Part shown: positions 10,271 to 18,774 of the stretch, in pieces
Layout of the letters: each line of letters begins with the position of its first letter
Numbering within the stretch: the stretch's first letter is position 1
DNA from: Acanthosepion lycidas
Taxonomy: Eukaryota; Mollusca; Cephalopoda; Sepiida; Sepiidae
Assembly (NCBI GenBank): GCA_963932145.1
Contig: OZ010587.1
Coordinates: 104,978,452-105,042,451, forward strand
DNA length: 64,000 nt
Direction: 5' to 3'
The notes under the pieces: generated by a model
The model's input: only the letters and a program-made list of their open reading frames with translations
Told to the model about the DNA's origin: nothing
Databases searched by the model: none
Position numbers and translations under genes: made by a program

Positions 10271-11044
10271 GCGGAAATATACGGCATTTATCAGGATTAG
10301 TTGGTCAAAAGTTCTGTTAGAAAAAAGGTAAAAAGGCAGGATGTGGCGAAGACTTTACATTGGTCCTTGAATTGACTAATCAGAAACAATCAAAAAGATG
10401 AGACTTCCTGGTAAAAATGATTTCCTCCGCGAAGATTCTTTAGTGGGTTCTTCATCTTGGCAGCCTAAAAAAAAACCTGGAATAGTGAAGTTCTCTCGCT
10501 CACTCTAACCTCTCCATCGCTGACAAATTGCCAGCAATATTTTTCGAATAGAGACAATAAAATTTGGTTGATACAAACCCCCACACGTTGTGAAAAGAAG
10601 GCTTTTGAGTTTCAGTGAGAAATCGATGCTGTGTCACTTTGATGTATTGACCTGATGACAGCAGATGCAGTACACACTGCGGAACCGATGACCGTAATTC
10701 GAGCTACAATGGATTCATTGACAATGCTTTCGGTGTTAAACAACAGTTGCCTTCCCATCATAGCTTCTCGTATCCCCAAAATAGTCGAGTTTGCAGATTT
10801 CAATTTCCCATGAATACCTCTTACAATGCACTTAATATATAATGAAGGAGTGGTATTGAAATAAAAGACTTAATTATTATCAGCTGTGAATGAATTTATC
10901 AAGTAGACAAATACACAATGAACTGGATCTATGAAAAAAATGGTTTAATGAAAACATAAAAATAACGAACAATATTTTCTTTTGGTGAAAAAGATGCTTA
11001 ATGATTGAATCGTTCGTTCCTTTTTTCTTTTTTTTTCTTTTTTG
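10271..11044. other. Nothing recognised
   Basis: AT-rich. A 63-aa minus-strand frame (10612-10803) shows no domain. Confidence 0.6.
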
Positions 11045-11660
11045 TTTGCTTTGGTTTAGTTGTTTTACGGCATATTAATACCTCAATGGGTTATTTAATG
11101 CTGACAAGATTTGTATTGCTGGTAATATTTTTATCTGTCTATCTTCCATCCTGGTTCTATCCATCTATCTATCTATCTATTTCAGTATATATTGATTTGG
11201 TTTAGTTTGTTTTACGGCATGTCAAGCTCAATGGGTTATTTAATGCCGAAAAGATTTTTTATTGCTGGTAATATTTTTTATTCCTCTATCTATCTATCTC
11301 AGTTTATATTGATTTGGTTTGGTTTGCTTTACGGCATATCGACCGCAATGGGTTATTTAATGCCGACAAGATTTGTATTGCTGGTAATATTTTTTATCTA
11401 TCTATTTATCTATTTATGTATTTTTGTATATATTGATTTGGTTTGGTTTGTTTTACGGCATATCAACGTCAATGGATTATTTAATGCCAACAAGATTTTT
11501 TATTCCTGGTAAGATTTTTTTTCCAAAATGTATTGCTGGTAAGATTTTCTACAAAAATGTATTGCTAGTATTAAAAAACTATTTTTACACTTTCATAGTG
11601 TTTGACCCCAGTTTGGGGCTTAACTATTTGCCCATAGCTGGGACCCCTAACAGTTGCTAC
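11045..11660 (+). repeat. Composite dispersed repeat, copy 2, 5' part
   Basis: Four units with TTTTACGGCATATCAA-like cores at about 11063, 11210, 11327 and 11451 (spacing 147, 117 and 124) and (ATCT)n spacers. The tail then reads TATTTGCCCATAGCTGGGAC as in copy 1. It is cut by the copia element after GCTAC and resumes at 17204. Confidence 0.8.
11656..11660 (+). other. Target-site duplication, left (GCTAC)
   Basis: GCTAC directly before the 5' LTR, identical to the five bases after the 3' LTR (17199-17203). A 5-bp duplication is normal for Ty1/copia integration. Copy 1 of the host repeat has one GCTAC at the equivalent point. Confidence 0.9.
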
Positions 11661-11979
11661 TGTTGCAGTTTTTTGTGTATATGTAACTAGTGAGTTAGCT
11701 CAAGTGACTTGACTTTATAGTCCACCAATAGAAGGTTAACCAATCAGAAGACGTAGAACATTCAATCCGTCGTGTATAAAGGCGGCCATTTTTGTCTACT
11801 CTACCCGAATGTCCAGACCAGCTTGTCAAGCGAAGAGAAACAGAAGGACGAACTATGCTCTGCTACCTTTTACCAAAATATCCAGTGCTAACGTGAACAA
11901 CGCTTTCCTATTGTCTTCGAAATATTCACTGCTAATCTCTGGATTCTCTACTCGAAGACGACCGTCATTATGAACAACA
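11661..11979 (+). repeat. 5' LTR of the copia-type element (319 bp)
   Basis: Starts TGTTGCAGTTTTTTGTG and ends TATGAACAACA. It aligns with 16878-17198 over its full length, with about twenty substitutions, a 4-bp indel and two 1-bp indels by eye. Confidence 0.93.
11775..11780 (+). promoter_or_regulatory. TATA box of the 5' LTR
   Basis: TATAAA in CGTGTATAAAGGCG, placed mid-LTR as expected for the U3 promoter. The 3' LTR has GATAAA here. Confidence 0.6.
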
Positions 11980-12737
11980 TTGGTTATGAGCCCAGACCAC
12001 GACGATATTTTGACGGGAATGAATCAAGATATGAACTGTGGGAGACGAAGTTCTTAGGCTACTTCAGAATACAAAAACTCCATGACATCATCCTTTGCGA
12101 AGACGACCAGGAGGGAGGTGATGATTTTACGGAGATAAATGCGACCGTGTTCGCTGAATTAATACAATTCCTGTATGACCGGAGTTTGTCTTTAATAATG
12201 AGAGAGGCCAAGGACAATGGACGGCGAGCCCTACAAATTTTGCGTGAACACTACTTGTCAAAAGGTAAGTCTAAAATTATTGCTTTATATACTGAACTAA
12301 TCGCATTAAAGAGACGAGAAAATGAATTTGTAACAGATTATATCATCCGAGCTGAGAATGTCACAAATGCCTTAAAAATTGTAGGTGAGACTATCTCGGA
12401 TGGGCTGCTAATAGCCATGATCTTAAAGGGTATACCACCGTCATTCAAACCATTCACGACAGTTATAACTCAAAAAGATAAACAATTAACTTTCACTGAG
12501 TTTAAAATGGCGTTACGTAGCTATGAAGAAACTGAAAAAATGTGTACCCCACAAAATCAAGGCAATAACGTAATGCAACTGAAAACGTTTTTTAAAAAAT
12601 TCAGAAAACCAGTCCCTCAAACCGATCAGACTAGGAATTATGATATTAAGAACAAGGGCCTTAAAAAGAATTATTACAAGAATCATAACAGAAATAACGA
12701 TACTAAAAGAAATATCGTTTGTTTTTTGTTGTGGTAA
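11970..12737 (+). pseudogene. gag: Copia gag (truncated by frameshift)
   Basis: This 255-codon frame encodes the capsid-like Gag protein that packages element RNA in cytoplasmic particles. Residues ~12-41 (RRYFDGNESRYELW... KLHDII) fit the copia-type Gag N-terminal domain. Residues ~95-180 (YTELIALKRRENEFVTDYI, ILKGIPPSFKPF) fit the retrotransposon Gag core. The C-terminus is basic and ends where a CCHC zinc knuckle begins. The knuckle's Cys/His residues continue in another frame (about 12720-12762) and then meet TAA at 12763. The first ATG lies in the last ten bases of the LTR, so the primer-binding site is inside the coding frame. The next Met is far beyond the conserved N-terminus, which supports this start. 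Confidence 0.85.
11980..11997 (+). promoter_or_regulatory. Primer-binding site, initiator-Met tRNA anticodon-arm type
   Basis: TTGGTTATGAGCCCAGAC begins right after the LTR. Apart from one base it complements the anticodon arm of animal initiator-Met tRNA (GGGCCCAUAACC). This is the half-tRNA priming site known from Drosophila copia, not the tRNA 3' end used by most LTR elements. Confidence 0.8.
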
Positions 12738-12765
12738 AATCGGCCATGTCCGTGCAAAATGTTAA

Positions 12766-12915
12766 TTTTATACACGGAATGATTTTTGTAAAAATGTAAA
12801 AACTTTTTCGAATGAGCGGACATATGCTTTTTCGTTTGGATTCGATACTGTCGCCAATAGTTATAGGTCGTACCTAGTCGATACTGGTGCGACAAATCAT
12901 GTAATTGCAGGATGA
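12766..12915 (+). pseudogene. pol: Copia aspartic protease remnant
   Basis: In the same frame as the zinc knuckle, the sequence reads SYRSYLVDTGATNHVIAG and then TGA at 12913. The DTGA active-site motif is at 12880-12891. The protease normally cuts the Gag-Pol polyprotein. Its remaining part (HFIELADGTRTNN) continues in the next frame from about 12905, so a 1-base slip lies near 12905. Confidence 0.8.
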
Positions 12916-13081
12916 AACAAAATTTATTAATTTTGACCCCAATTTTGAGCCTGATTCACATTTTATCGAGTTAGCTGACGGGACCAGAACCAATAATTTA
13001 GTTTTAAAAAGAGGCGATGCCTGCATTTATTTGCGAGATACTAAAGGAAATATTTGTAAATGTTTGTTAAAAAGGGCTTTA
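12905..13081 (+). pseudogene. pol: Copia pol segment, protease C-terminal part
   Basis: Frame reads FEPDSHFIELADGTRTNN then GNICKCLLKRALY, typical of the stretch between the copia protease and the integrase zinc finger. It is interrupted by the MITE at 13084. The coding frame resumes at 13263 with a shift that equals the length of the insertion plus one TA duplication (181 bp). Confidence 0.7.
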
Positions 13082-13083
13082 TA

Positions 13084-13262
13084 CAGTGTAACCCGGATAT
13101 AAGAGACCCTGATATAAGATAAACCCGGGTATAAGAGAGATGTTATCTGATCCCAAATGTGTTAATATATATATAATAGACCAAACCCTGATATAAGATA
13201 AACCCTGATATAAGAGACTTCTTCTCCGGTCCCGACAACTCTCTTATATCCGGGTTGCACTG
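13084..13262. mobile_element. 179-bp MITE with TA target-site duplication
   Basis: Terminal inverted repeats CAGTGTAACCCGGATATAAG (13084 onward) and the reverse complement of 13240-13262 match at 22 of 23 bases. TA flanks both ends (13082-13083 and 13263-13264). The interior has several direct copies of GATATAAGATAAACCC-like sequence and no coding capacity. TA duplication and a CAGT start fit the Tc1/mariner-pogo group. It inserted after the copia element. Confidence 0.85.
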
Positions 13263-13559
13263 TATATTCCTAAATTTAAACAAAATATTTTTTCAGTACA
13301 ATCTGCGGTTAAAACTGGCGTTAAAGTCAATTTTCACCGAGACAATTCAAAGTTAACATATCCAGACGGAACTGAATTTAATATACAGCAAAATGGACGT
13401 TTGTATTATTTGAAAAGTATTAAGTCTGCGAAGACAGCCACGCACGACTTAAGAACTTGGCATAAAATATTAGGCCACTGTAATAATTCGGATGTTAAAA
13501 GATTACAAGGACACGTCACTGGAATGAAAATTACACTTCCAAAGGGCTTTCAATATTGA
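13263..13559 (+). pseudogene. pol: Copia pol segment, integrase zinc-finger (pre-integrase) region
   Basis: Open from 13263 to TGA at 13557. It contains TWHKILGHCNNSDVKRLQ, the His half of the copia HHCC integrase zinc finger. The TGA sits where the first Cys of the Cys pair is expected (downstream: DTCIKGKMTKY). The next open frame at 13581 is in the same frame, so this is a nonsense change, not a frameshift. Confidence 0.8.
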
Positions 13560-13580
13560 GACACGTGTATTAAAGGGAAA

Positions 13581-13958
13581 ATGACGAAATATAGAAATCG
13601 GAGTCGGATCCCAAAAGCAACAGATATCTTAGCGGGTCCAATTTCCCCAATGAGTATAGACACCTATTCATATGTATTAAACTTTGTTGACGAATATTCA
13701 GGACTTATGATATATTTTCTGAAAAATAAATCTGATACCCTGCAAGCTACAAAAATCTATTTATCCGATATCTCGTCGTATGGAAAAGTAAAAATAATTT
13801 GGACAGATAATGGTGGAGAATTTACTTCTGATGCTTACGAAAACCTCCTAATAAATGAAGGCATTAAACATGAAAAACCTGTTCTTATTCTCCACACCAG
13901 AATGGAGTCGCTGAACGTAACTGGAGGACGCTTTTTGGAATGGCTAAATGTTTGCTAA
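13581..13958 (+). pseudogene. pol: Copia integrase catalytic core
   Basis: Inserts element cDNA into the host chromosome. The first catalytic Asp is in ATDILAGPI (13623) and the second in IIWTDNGGEFTS (13806), 61 residues apart. The expected Glu, 35 residues further on, is encoded at 13913 but in another frame (GCTGAACGT), so a slip lies near 13885-13905. VLNFVDEYSGLMIYFLK between the two Asp is typical of copia integrase. After 13905 the true coding sense follows the shifted frame to about 14032. Confidence 0.85.
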
Positions 13959-14032
13959 TAGAATCTAAGTTACCCAAAAATCTGTGGGTCTATGCGTTAA
14001 ATACAGCCGTATATATAAGAAACCGTTGCTAT

Positions 14033-14099
14033 AATAATGACGTAATAATATCGTTTTTTGACGTTTAACGTCAAAAAACGACATTATTACGTCATTATT
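14033..14099. repeat. 67-nt near-perfect palindrome inside integrase
   Basis: The 33-nt arms around base 14066 match at 32 of 33 positions (AATAATGACGTAATAAT outer, TCGTTTTTTGACGTT inner). It interrupts the integrase reading sense between the NRCY and PYEAY motifs, so it looks like an insertion. Confidence 0.85.
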
Positions 14100-14100
14100 T

Positions 14101-14826
14101 TTGCACCAACCTAATATAATAGTAACATTAAAAAAAATTCCTTACGAAGCTTATACGAACTTCAAACCCAATGTGAGTGATATGCATATTTTTGGTACAA
14201 TTTGCTATACATATGTCGACCACAGGGCAAAACTAGATCCAAAAAGTGAAAGGAGCATATTTATTGGGTATGACAAGTCAAGTCCAGCCTATATGATTTA
14301 TTTTCCCAAAACTAAAATGATAAGGAAGATCAGATGCGTCAGATTTACAGATTCCTTTGAGCCAGGGGACGAACCCGAAGAAAAGAACATTAACTGCGAG
14401 GAACTAGTCCAACCCGAACTAGTATGGCTTGATTATGGGCCTATAAGTAGAAAACCCGTTCAAAATCCACAATCAGAGGAAGGTGTTATACCAGAGGATG
14501 TAGATGAGGAGAAATCAGACGCAAAACTTGAGTTAAAAGAAAATACAACTGATGAGAGGGGAAAAATTCCGCGTTATCCGACAAGAAATAGAAGAAATCC
14601 AGACTATTTTGGAATGGGTCAATGTAATACCTGCGACATTCACTGCTGTTACTCGGTACAATGTATCCCAAAGAACTATCAAGAAGCCATACATTCTGTC
14701 AATTCCAGACGGTGGATAGCTCCCATGCAAAAAGAAATTAAATCTTTAGTATCAAACGACACGTTTGAATTAAAAAGGCCCCGGATGATAAAAATATTAT
14801 CGACAGCCGTTGGGTTTATACTGTAA
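14101..14826 (+). pseudogene. pol: Copia integrase C-terminal region and start of RT
   Basis: The frame opens within the codons after the palindrome. IPYEAYTNFKPNVSDMHIFG, KLDPKSERSIFIGYD and FPKTKMIRKIRCVRF are standard copia integrase C-terminal motifs. An acidic linker follows (DVDEEKSDAK), then RYPTRNRRNPDYFG and WIAPMQKEIKSLVSNDTFEL, which open the reverse transcriptase. The frame slips near 14780-14800 and RT continues in the frame of 14850. The three smaller minus-strand frames here are not genes. Confidence 0.85.
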
Positions 14827-14849
14827 AGCGAACTGAGGATGGATCGCCA

Positions 14850-15614
14850 GTGTACAAGGCTCGTTTTGTAGCTAAAGGATTTTCGCAGATATACGGGGAA
14901 GATTATGTAGAAACCTTCAGTCCAACAACAAACATGACAACAATTAGAATTTTGATGCAAATGGCCGCACATTATGGTATGGATATACACCATATGGATG
15001 TTAAAGCAGCTTATTTGAATACTGCCATCGACTATGAAATATACATAGAACCGCCAGAAGGTTTTGAAGAAGGTGATAATTATGTATGGAAACTTAAAAA
15101 GTCACTATATGGACTCAAACAGACATGGAATAAATTAATCCATTCTTATTTAATACAACAACAATTTCAATCCTCCCAAGTTGACCGATGTCTATACACG
15201 AGAACATTTAATAATGAAATATTAGTAATTCTGGTTATTTGGGTCGACAATATGTTAATTGCATCAAAGTGTGAGGCCGCTCTATTAAAAATCAAAAATT
15301 CCCTAGAAATAAAGTTTAAAATGACCGATTTGGTCCGACTATCATGGTTTCTTGGTATACAGTTCGAATTTGAAGGCAACACTATTACAATGAATCAATC
15401 TAGATACATCGAGAGGCTCTTATCTAAATTCAGCATGCTAAATTGTAAAACAAGAACTACTACATGTGAAATGGATTTAAACACAATTATGAATAAGGAA
15501 AATGGTATAGCGGCGTGTGAGAAAGAATACAGAACATTGGTCGGAAGTCTTATTTACGTGATGACATCAACCAAGCCAGACATCTGCTATACGGTTGTCC
15601 CAACACTTAAATAA
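14850..15614 (+). pseudogene. pol: Copia reverse transcriptase
   Basis: Copies element RNA into cDNA inside the particle. Motifs in order: YKARFVAKGFSQ, HMDVKAAYLNT (catalytic Asp at 14997), YGLKQTWNKLI, VIWVDNMLIAS (15231-15263) and LSWFLGIQF. The active-site pair should be two Asp; here the second is Asn (codon AAT at 15249), which would kill polymerase activity. The frame ends at 15614 after KPDICYTV, where copia normally runs on into RNase H; the continuation is in another frame from about 15595. Confidence 0.88.
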
Positions 15615-16191
15615 ACCGGGCACTGTGCATTTAACAAGAGCTAAGCAAGTATTACGTTATCTAAAGGGAACTAAGAGTCAGTTCCTAGTATTTCGACAAT
15701 CAGATAAACCATTAAAATTGGAAGGATTTTGTGATGCTGATTGGGCCAACTCACCAGATCGTAAGAGTATAACAGGCTATTGCTTTAAGCTAGCAGACGG
15801 TAACCCAATAATCAGCTGGAAATCGAAGAAACAGGGAATGATTTCACTTTCTACTTGTGAAGCTGAATATATTGCATTGTCAAAAGCAACACAAGAGGCT
15901 ATTTTTCTTAAATTACTAATAAAAACAATTACAACACTGGTAATAACTGAGCCAATAATTATTTACTGCGACAATCAGGCCAGTATTGTTTTGGCCAGAA
16001 ATCCAATAATACATCAAAGATCAAAGCATATCGATATCAAATATCAATTTGTTAGAGACCAAGTATAAAAGAAAACAGTACAAATTGAATATGTTCAATC
16101 GGGAACAAATATGGCGGATTTATTTACAAAACCAATTACGAAATTCAAATTACGGGCTTTCACTTCTGCCATATTTGGTTCTGATCTATAA
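15595..16191 (+). pseudogene. pol: Copia RNase H and element C-terminus
   Basis: Degrades the RNA of the RNA/DNA hybrid. RAKQVLRYLKGTKSQ leads into the RNase H domain with FCDADWANSPDRKSITGY, STCEAEYIAL and YCDNQASIVLARNP, giving the Asp-Glu-Asp set, then HQRSKHIDIKYQFVRD. An in-frame TAA at 16066-16068 interrupts it. The same frame then continues with NMADLFTKPI to a TAA at 16189-16191, the expected copia end. Confidence 0.88.
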
Positions 16192-16301
16192 GGTCCGTCA
16201 TTGATCCTGGGCAAGACGTAAAACTGCATCCATTAAGTTACTCTTAGGTCCTTATTAGTCCTGGGTAGGACATAAAACTACATCTATGAGTTATTGTCTT
16301 A
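16192..16301 (+). repeat. 2 x 55-bp tandem duplication downstream of pol
   Basis: GGTCCGTCATTGATCCTGGG at 16192 and GGTCCTTATTAGTCCTGGG at 16247 begin two diverged copies that share the AAAACTRCATC stretch. Confidence 0.7.
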
Positions 16302-16395
16302 AGAAACGTCAGTTCAGTTTTTGGCATGAATGCGAGTCCTTAGTTTCGGGGTATAAATGTAAATAGTCCTACTTTTAGCCCAATCCTCTTCTAAT

Positions 16396-16573
16396 GACCC
16401 TCAGGATCACTCTGACCCGGAGTGAGAGTGACTGTTTTAATGGGTCCCAACTATGGGTAAAATAGCAATTTTTCACTTTTTACTGACTCTCAGAATCACT
16501 CTGACCCGGAGTGATAGTGACTGTTTTAATGGGTCCCATCTATGGGTAAAGTAACAATTCTTTCCACTTTTTT
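16396..16573 (+). repeat. 2 x 89-bp tandem duplication in the 3' untranslated region
   Basis: Copies begin at 16396 and 16485. Both contain ATCACTCTGACCCGGAGTGA, a short hairpin, then GACTGTTTTAATGGGTCCCA and TATGGGTAAA. Confidence 0.85.
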
Positions 16574-16864
16574 TGTTGTGATCACAACCCAAATTTATAA
16601 TATTGTTGTTAATGTTTATTAACTCGAAGTACTTAACTGTGGACAAAGTGATTTGACTCATTTTTGTGGATATTAACTTTATTTAAAAAAGAAAAAGAAA
16701 AAAAGAAAAAGGAGAAATAATAAAAAAAAGAAAGATACAAATAAAAGAAAATTTTATTAAATTATGAATAATAAAAAAAAATAACTTTTTTGAATACTAA
16801 AGTATTTGTTCCATATTAATATTGACTTTACTAATATTTTGAAGGAAGATTCCATAATATACCC
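16574..16864 (+). other. AT/purine-rich 3' region of the element
   Basis: Non-coding and strongly A-rich (AAAGAAAAAG stretches near 16687-16740). A 62-aa minus-strand frame at 16473-16661 has no support. Confidence 0.6.
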
Positions 16865-16877
16865 AAAATAAGGGGAG
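16865..16877 (+). promoter_or_regulatory. Polypurine tract
   Basis: AAAATAAGGGGAG directly precedes the 3' LTR, the position where plus-strand cDNA priming takes place. Confidence 0.85.
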
Positions 16878-17198
16878 TGTTGCAGTTTTTTGTGTATATG
16901 TAACTAGTGAGTTAGCTCAAATGACTTGACTCACTTTATAGTCCACCAATAGAAGGTTAACCAATCAAAAGACGTAGAACATTCAATCCGTCGTGGATAA
17001 AGGCGTCCATTTTTGTCTACTCTACCCGAATGTCCAGTCCAGCTTGTCAGGCGAAGAGAAACGGAAGCACGAACTATGCTCTGCTACTGTCTTCAAAATA
17101 TCCACTGCTAACGTGAACAACGCTTTCCTACTGTCTTCAAGATATTCACTGCTAACCTCTGGATTCTCTACTCAAGTCGACCGTCATTATGAACAACA
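16878..17198 (+). repeat. 3' LTR of the copia-type element (321 bp)
   Basis: Starts TGTTGCAGTTTTTTGTG and ends TATGAACAACA; full-length match to 11661-11979. It carries a 4-bp CACT insertion relative to the 5' LTR and GATAAA in place of the TATA box. The 124-aa frame 16993-17367 crosses the LTR end and is not a gene. Confidence 0.93.
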
Positions 17199-17203
17199 GC
17201 TAC
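17199..17203 (+). other. Target-site duplication, right (GCTAC)
   Basis: Same five bases as 11656-11660, directly after the 3' LTR. Confidence 0.9.
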
Positions 17204-17357
17204 CACACCGTGTTAGTGTAGACCTGGGAACATTAACAATTAAGAAGTGGTTCCACGCTACTCACAACCTCCTAATCAGACGCCTTGCTGTTAGATGTGT
17301 TTTATCGTCTTACCCAGGACGCGGATGTAGTTTATCGTCTTATCAAAGGCGTTCTTT
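17204..17357 (+). repeat. Composite dispersed repeat, copy 2, 3' part
   Basis: Continues the repeat cut at 11660: GACCTGGGAAC, AAGTGGTTCCACGCT, TTTTATCGTCTTACCCAGGA and GGATGTAGTTTATCGTCTTA match 2150-2280 of copy 1 in order. Confidence 0.85.
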
Positions 17358-17785
17358 TTTATACTAAGCAACAAAGACCTGAAGGTGCAGTGGAATAGCA
17401 AAAGCTGCCTTTCAGAAACTATTAAAAGTATTAAGCTAATGGAATATTTCGTTAGTGCTGTAACCTATAAAAGGTTACTGAATGAGGAATAACCAAAACG
17501 GAGGTTGGAAATGAAATGGTAATCTTTATAACATCAACAAAATCCAATACTCGCCAGCGGCGTGAAGTAGGTAAACCACTGCTAGTGGTGGTCTACTTAG
17601 ACGGCATATTACCCCACTTACAATAGGGTTCAATGTATTTATGAGGATTGCGACATACCCATTAGTGTTCATAGGTACGTTATATAACAGTGAGAAATAA
17701 AGAAAAATTGTTAAACTACTATATCATATCTATCCTTCTGTATGTGAATGCTGATGAAGGAAGAATTTGGAATGACAGAGATGTG
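17358..17785. other. Nothing recognised
   Basis: Contains a weak hairpin near 17566-17600 (AAGTAGG...CTACTT) and no coding signal. Confidence 0.5.
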
Positions 17786-18060
17786 ATTCTACAGACAAAT
17801 GCTGAGAATACCATGGACAGAACATTTGAGCAATGAGGATGTTCTAACGAAAATGAGAAGTGGAAAAATATTCATAATTTTAGAGGTATATTGTGAGGAA
17901 AGACGACTTGGAAAAATTAATACTCACAGGGTGTATCTGGAAAACTGGTAGAGAAAATACCTAAAGAATTTGCGTGGATGGATGGGTGGATTGATGGATG
18001 GGAACAACGATGGAGAATAAAGAGTCAAATAATTCTTAGCGCTGCAAGGGATAGGACGTT
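17786..18060 (+). pseudogene. LINE ORF2 C-terminal relic (plus strand)
   Basis: The plus strand reads FYRQMLRIPWTEHLSNEDVL from about 17787, then MRSGKIF, EERRLGKINTHRVYLENW, a TAG, and RKYLKNLRGWM. This is the familiar region after the RT domain of non-LTR retrotransposon ORF2 proteins (CYRRMLRIPWT...SNEEVL...GHIMR-type tail). A TGA precedes it and TAG and TAA interrupt it. No polymerase domain is present, so it is a 5'-truncated dead copy. It differs in family from the LINE that gave rise to the satellite. Confidence 0.7.
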
Positions 18061-18423
18061 GGGAAGTGTGATGTTTTAAGTTCTATGTCTTCAATTTTCA
18101 AGGCAGATAAATGATCCAATTAATTATTGCTGTTGAGTTAAAACACTCGCAAAAAAAGAACTTTTATTCATATTATGATCTTTTCCGGGTATGTGTTTAA
18201 ACGGCTTATAAATTAGAAGAAAATGCATTTTCGATTACCCTAGAATTTCAATAAACAACTCGTTCCCACTGAAGCAGGTTCACGGTGATAGAGGTGGGGG
18301 GGATAAATACGGTCGATAAACAAGTATTAGTAAGAGATATGGGATTCAAAGTTTTAAAGCTGGTTTCGTGATAAATAAATGGAACTGTAAATGCTAGGGT
18401 CAGTTCATAACCCTAATCCTCAG
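18061..18423. other. Nothing recognised
   Basis: AT-rich, no gene or repeat seen. Confidence 0.6.
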
Positions 18424-18425
18424 CA

Positions 18426-18481
<56 letters not shown>
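18424..18481 (+). repeat. (AAAG)n microsatellite
   Basis: About 14 consecutive AAAG units. Confidence 0.95.
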
Positions 18482-18739
18482 ATTACGTCACGAGGAGGAT
18501 CGACGTAGTAAGGGAATAATATGGAAGTAGTAAAACACGTAGTGGATCAATAAATCCGTAGCTGTAGGATTAGCTATTAGCTGAAGTTTATCTAGAACTT
18601 TAAATAATGTTAAATCCGTGATTAATATTCAACACTGAATTAAACGCACTGACAATTTAAGAGATGTATGCTGAAAAATTAATATTTGCTATGTAGTCTA
18701 CATACGGTCTAGGCTACGAAGTTATTAATGATTCAATAC

Positions 18740-18740
18740 A

Positions 18741-18772
<32 letters not shown>

Positions 18773-18774
18773 AA
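18740..18774 (+). repeat. (AAAG)n microsatellite
   Basis: About eight AAAG units followed by a purine-rich stretch to about 18900. The open frames on both strands here are low-complexity artefacts. Confidence 0.9.

Larger units (their letters stand above)
11661..17198 (+). mobile_element. Copia-type LTR retrotransposon, degenerate but structurally complete
   Basis: This 5538-bp element has two LTRs (TG...CA), a primer-binding site, gag, protease, integrase, RT and RNase H in copia order (integrase before RT), a polypurine tract and a 5-bp target-site duplication. The gag N-terminus (RRYFDGNESRYELWETKFLG) and the WVD-type RT motif recall GalEa-like copia elements of marine invertebrates. That clade call is inference. 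The reading frame is broken at least nine times and the LTRs differ at about twenty positions, so it is an old, inactive insertion. Confidence 0.93.

Noticed and set aside
12690..16191. Programmed frameshifts in copia pol
   Set aside because: The breaks are many, at unrelated sites, and accompanied by stop codons, insertions and an active-site change, so decay is the better explanation.
16993..17367. 124-aa open frame as a gene
   Set aside because: It begins in the 3' LTR and runs across the insertion boundary into the host repeat.
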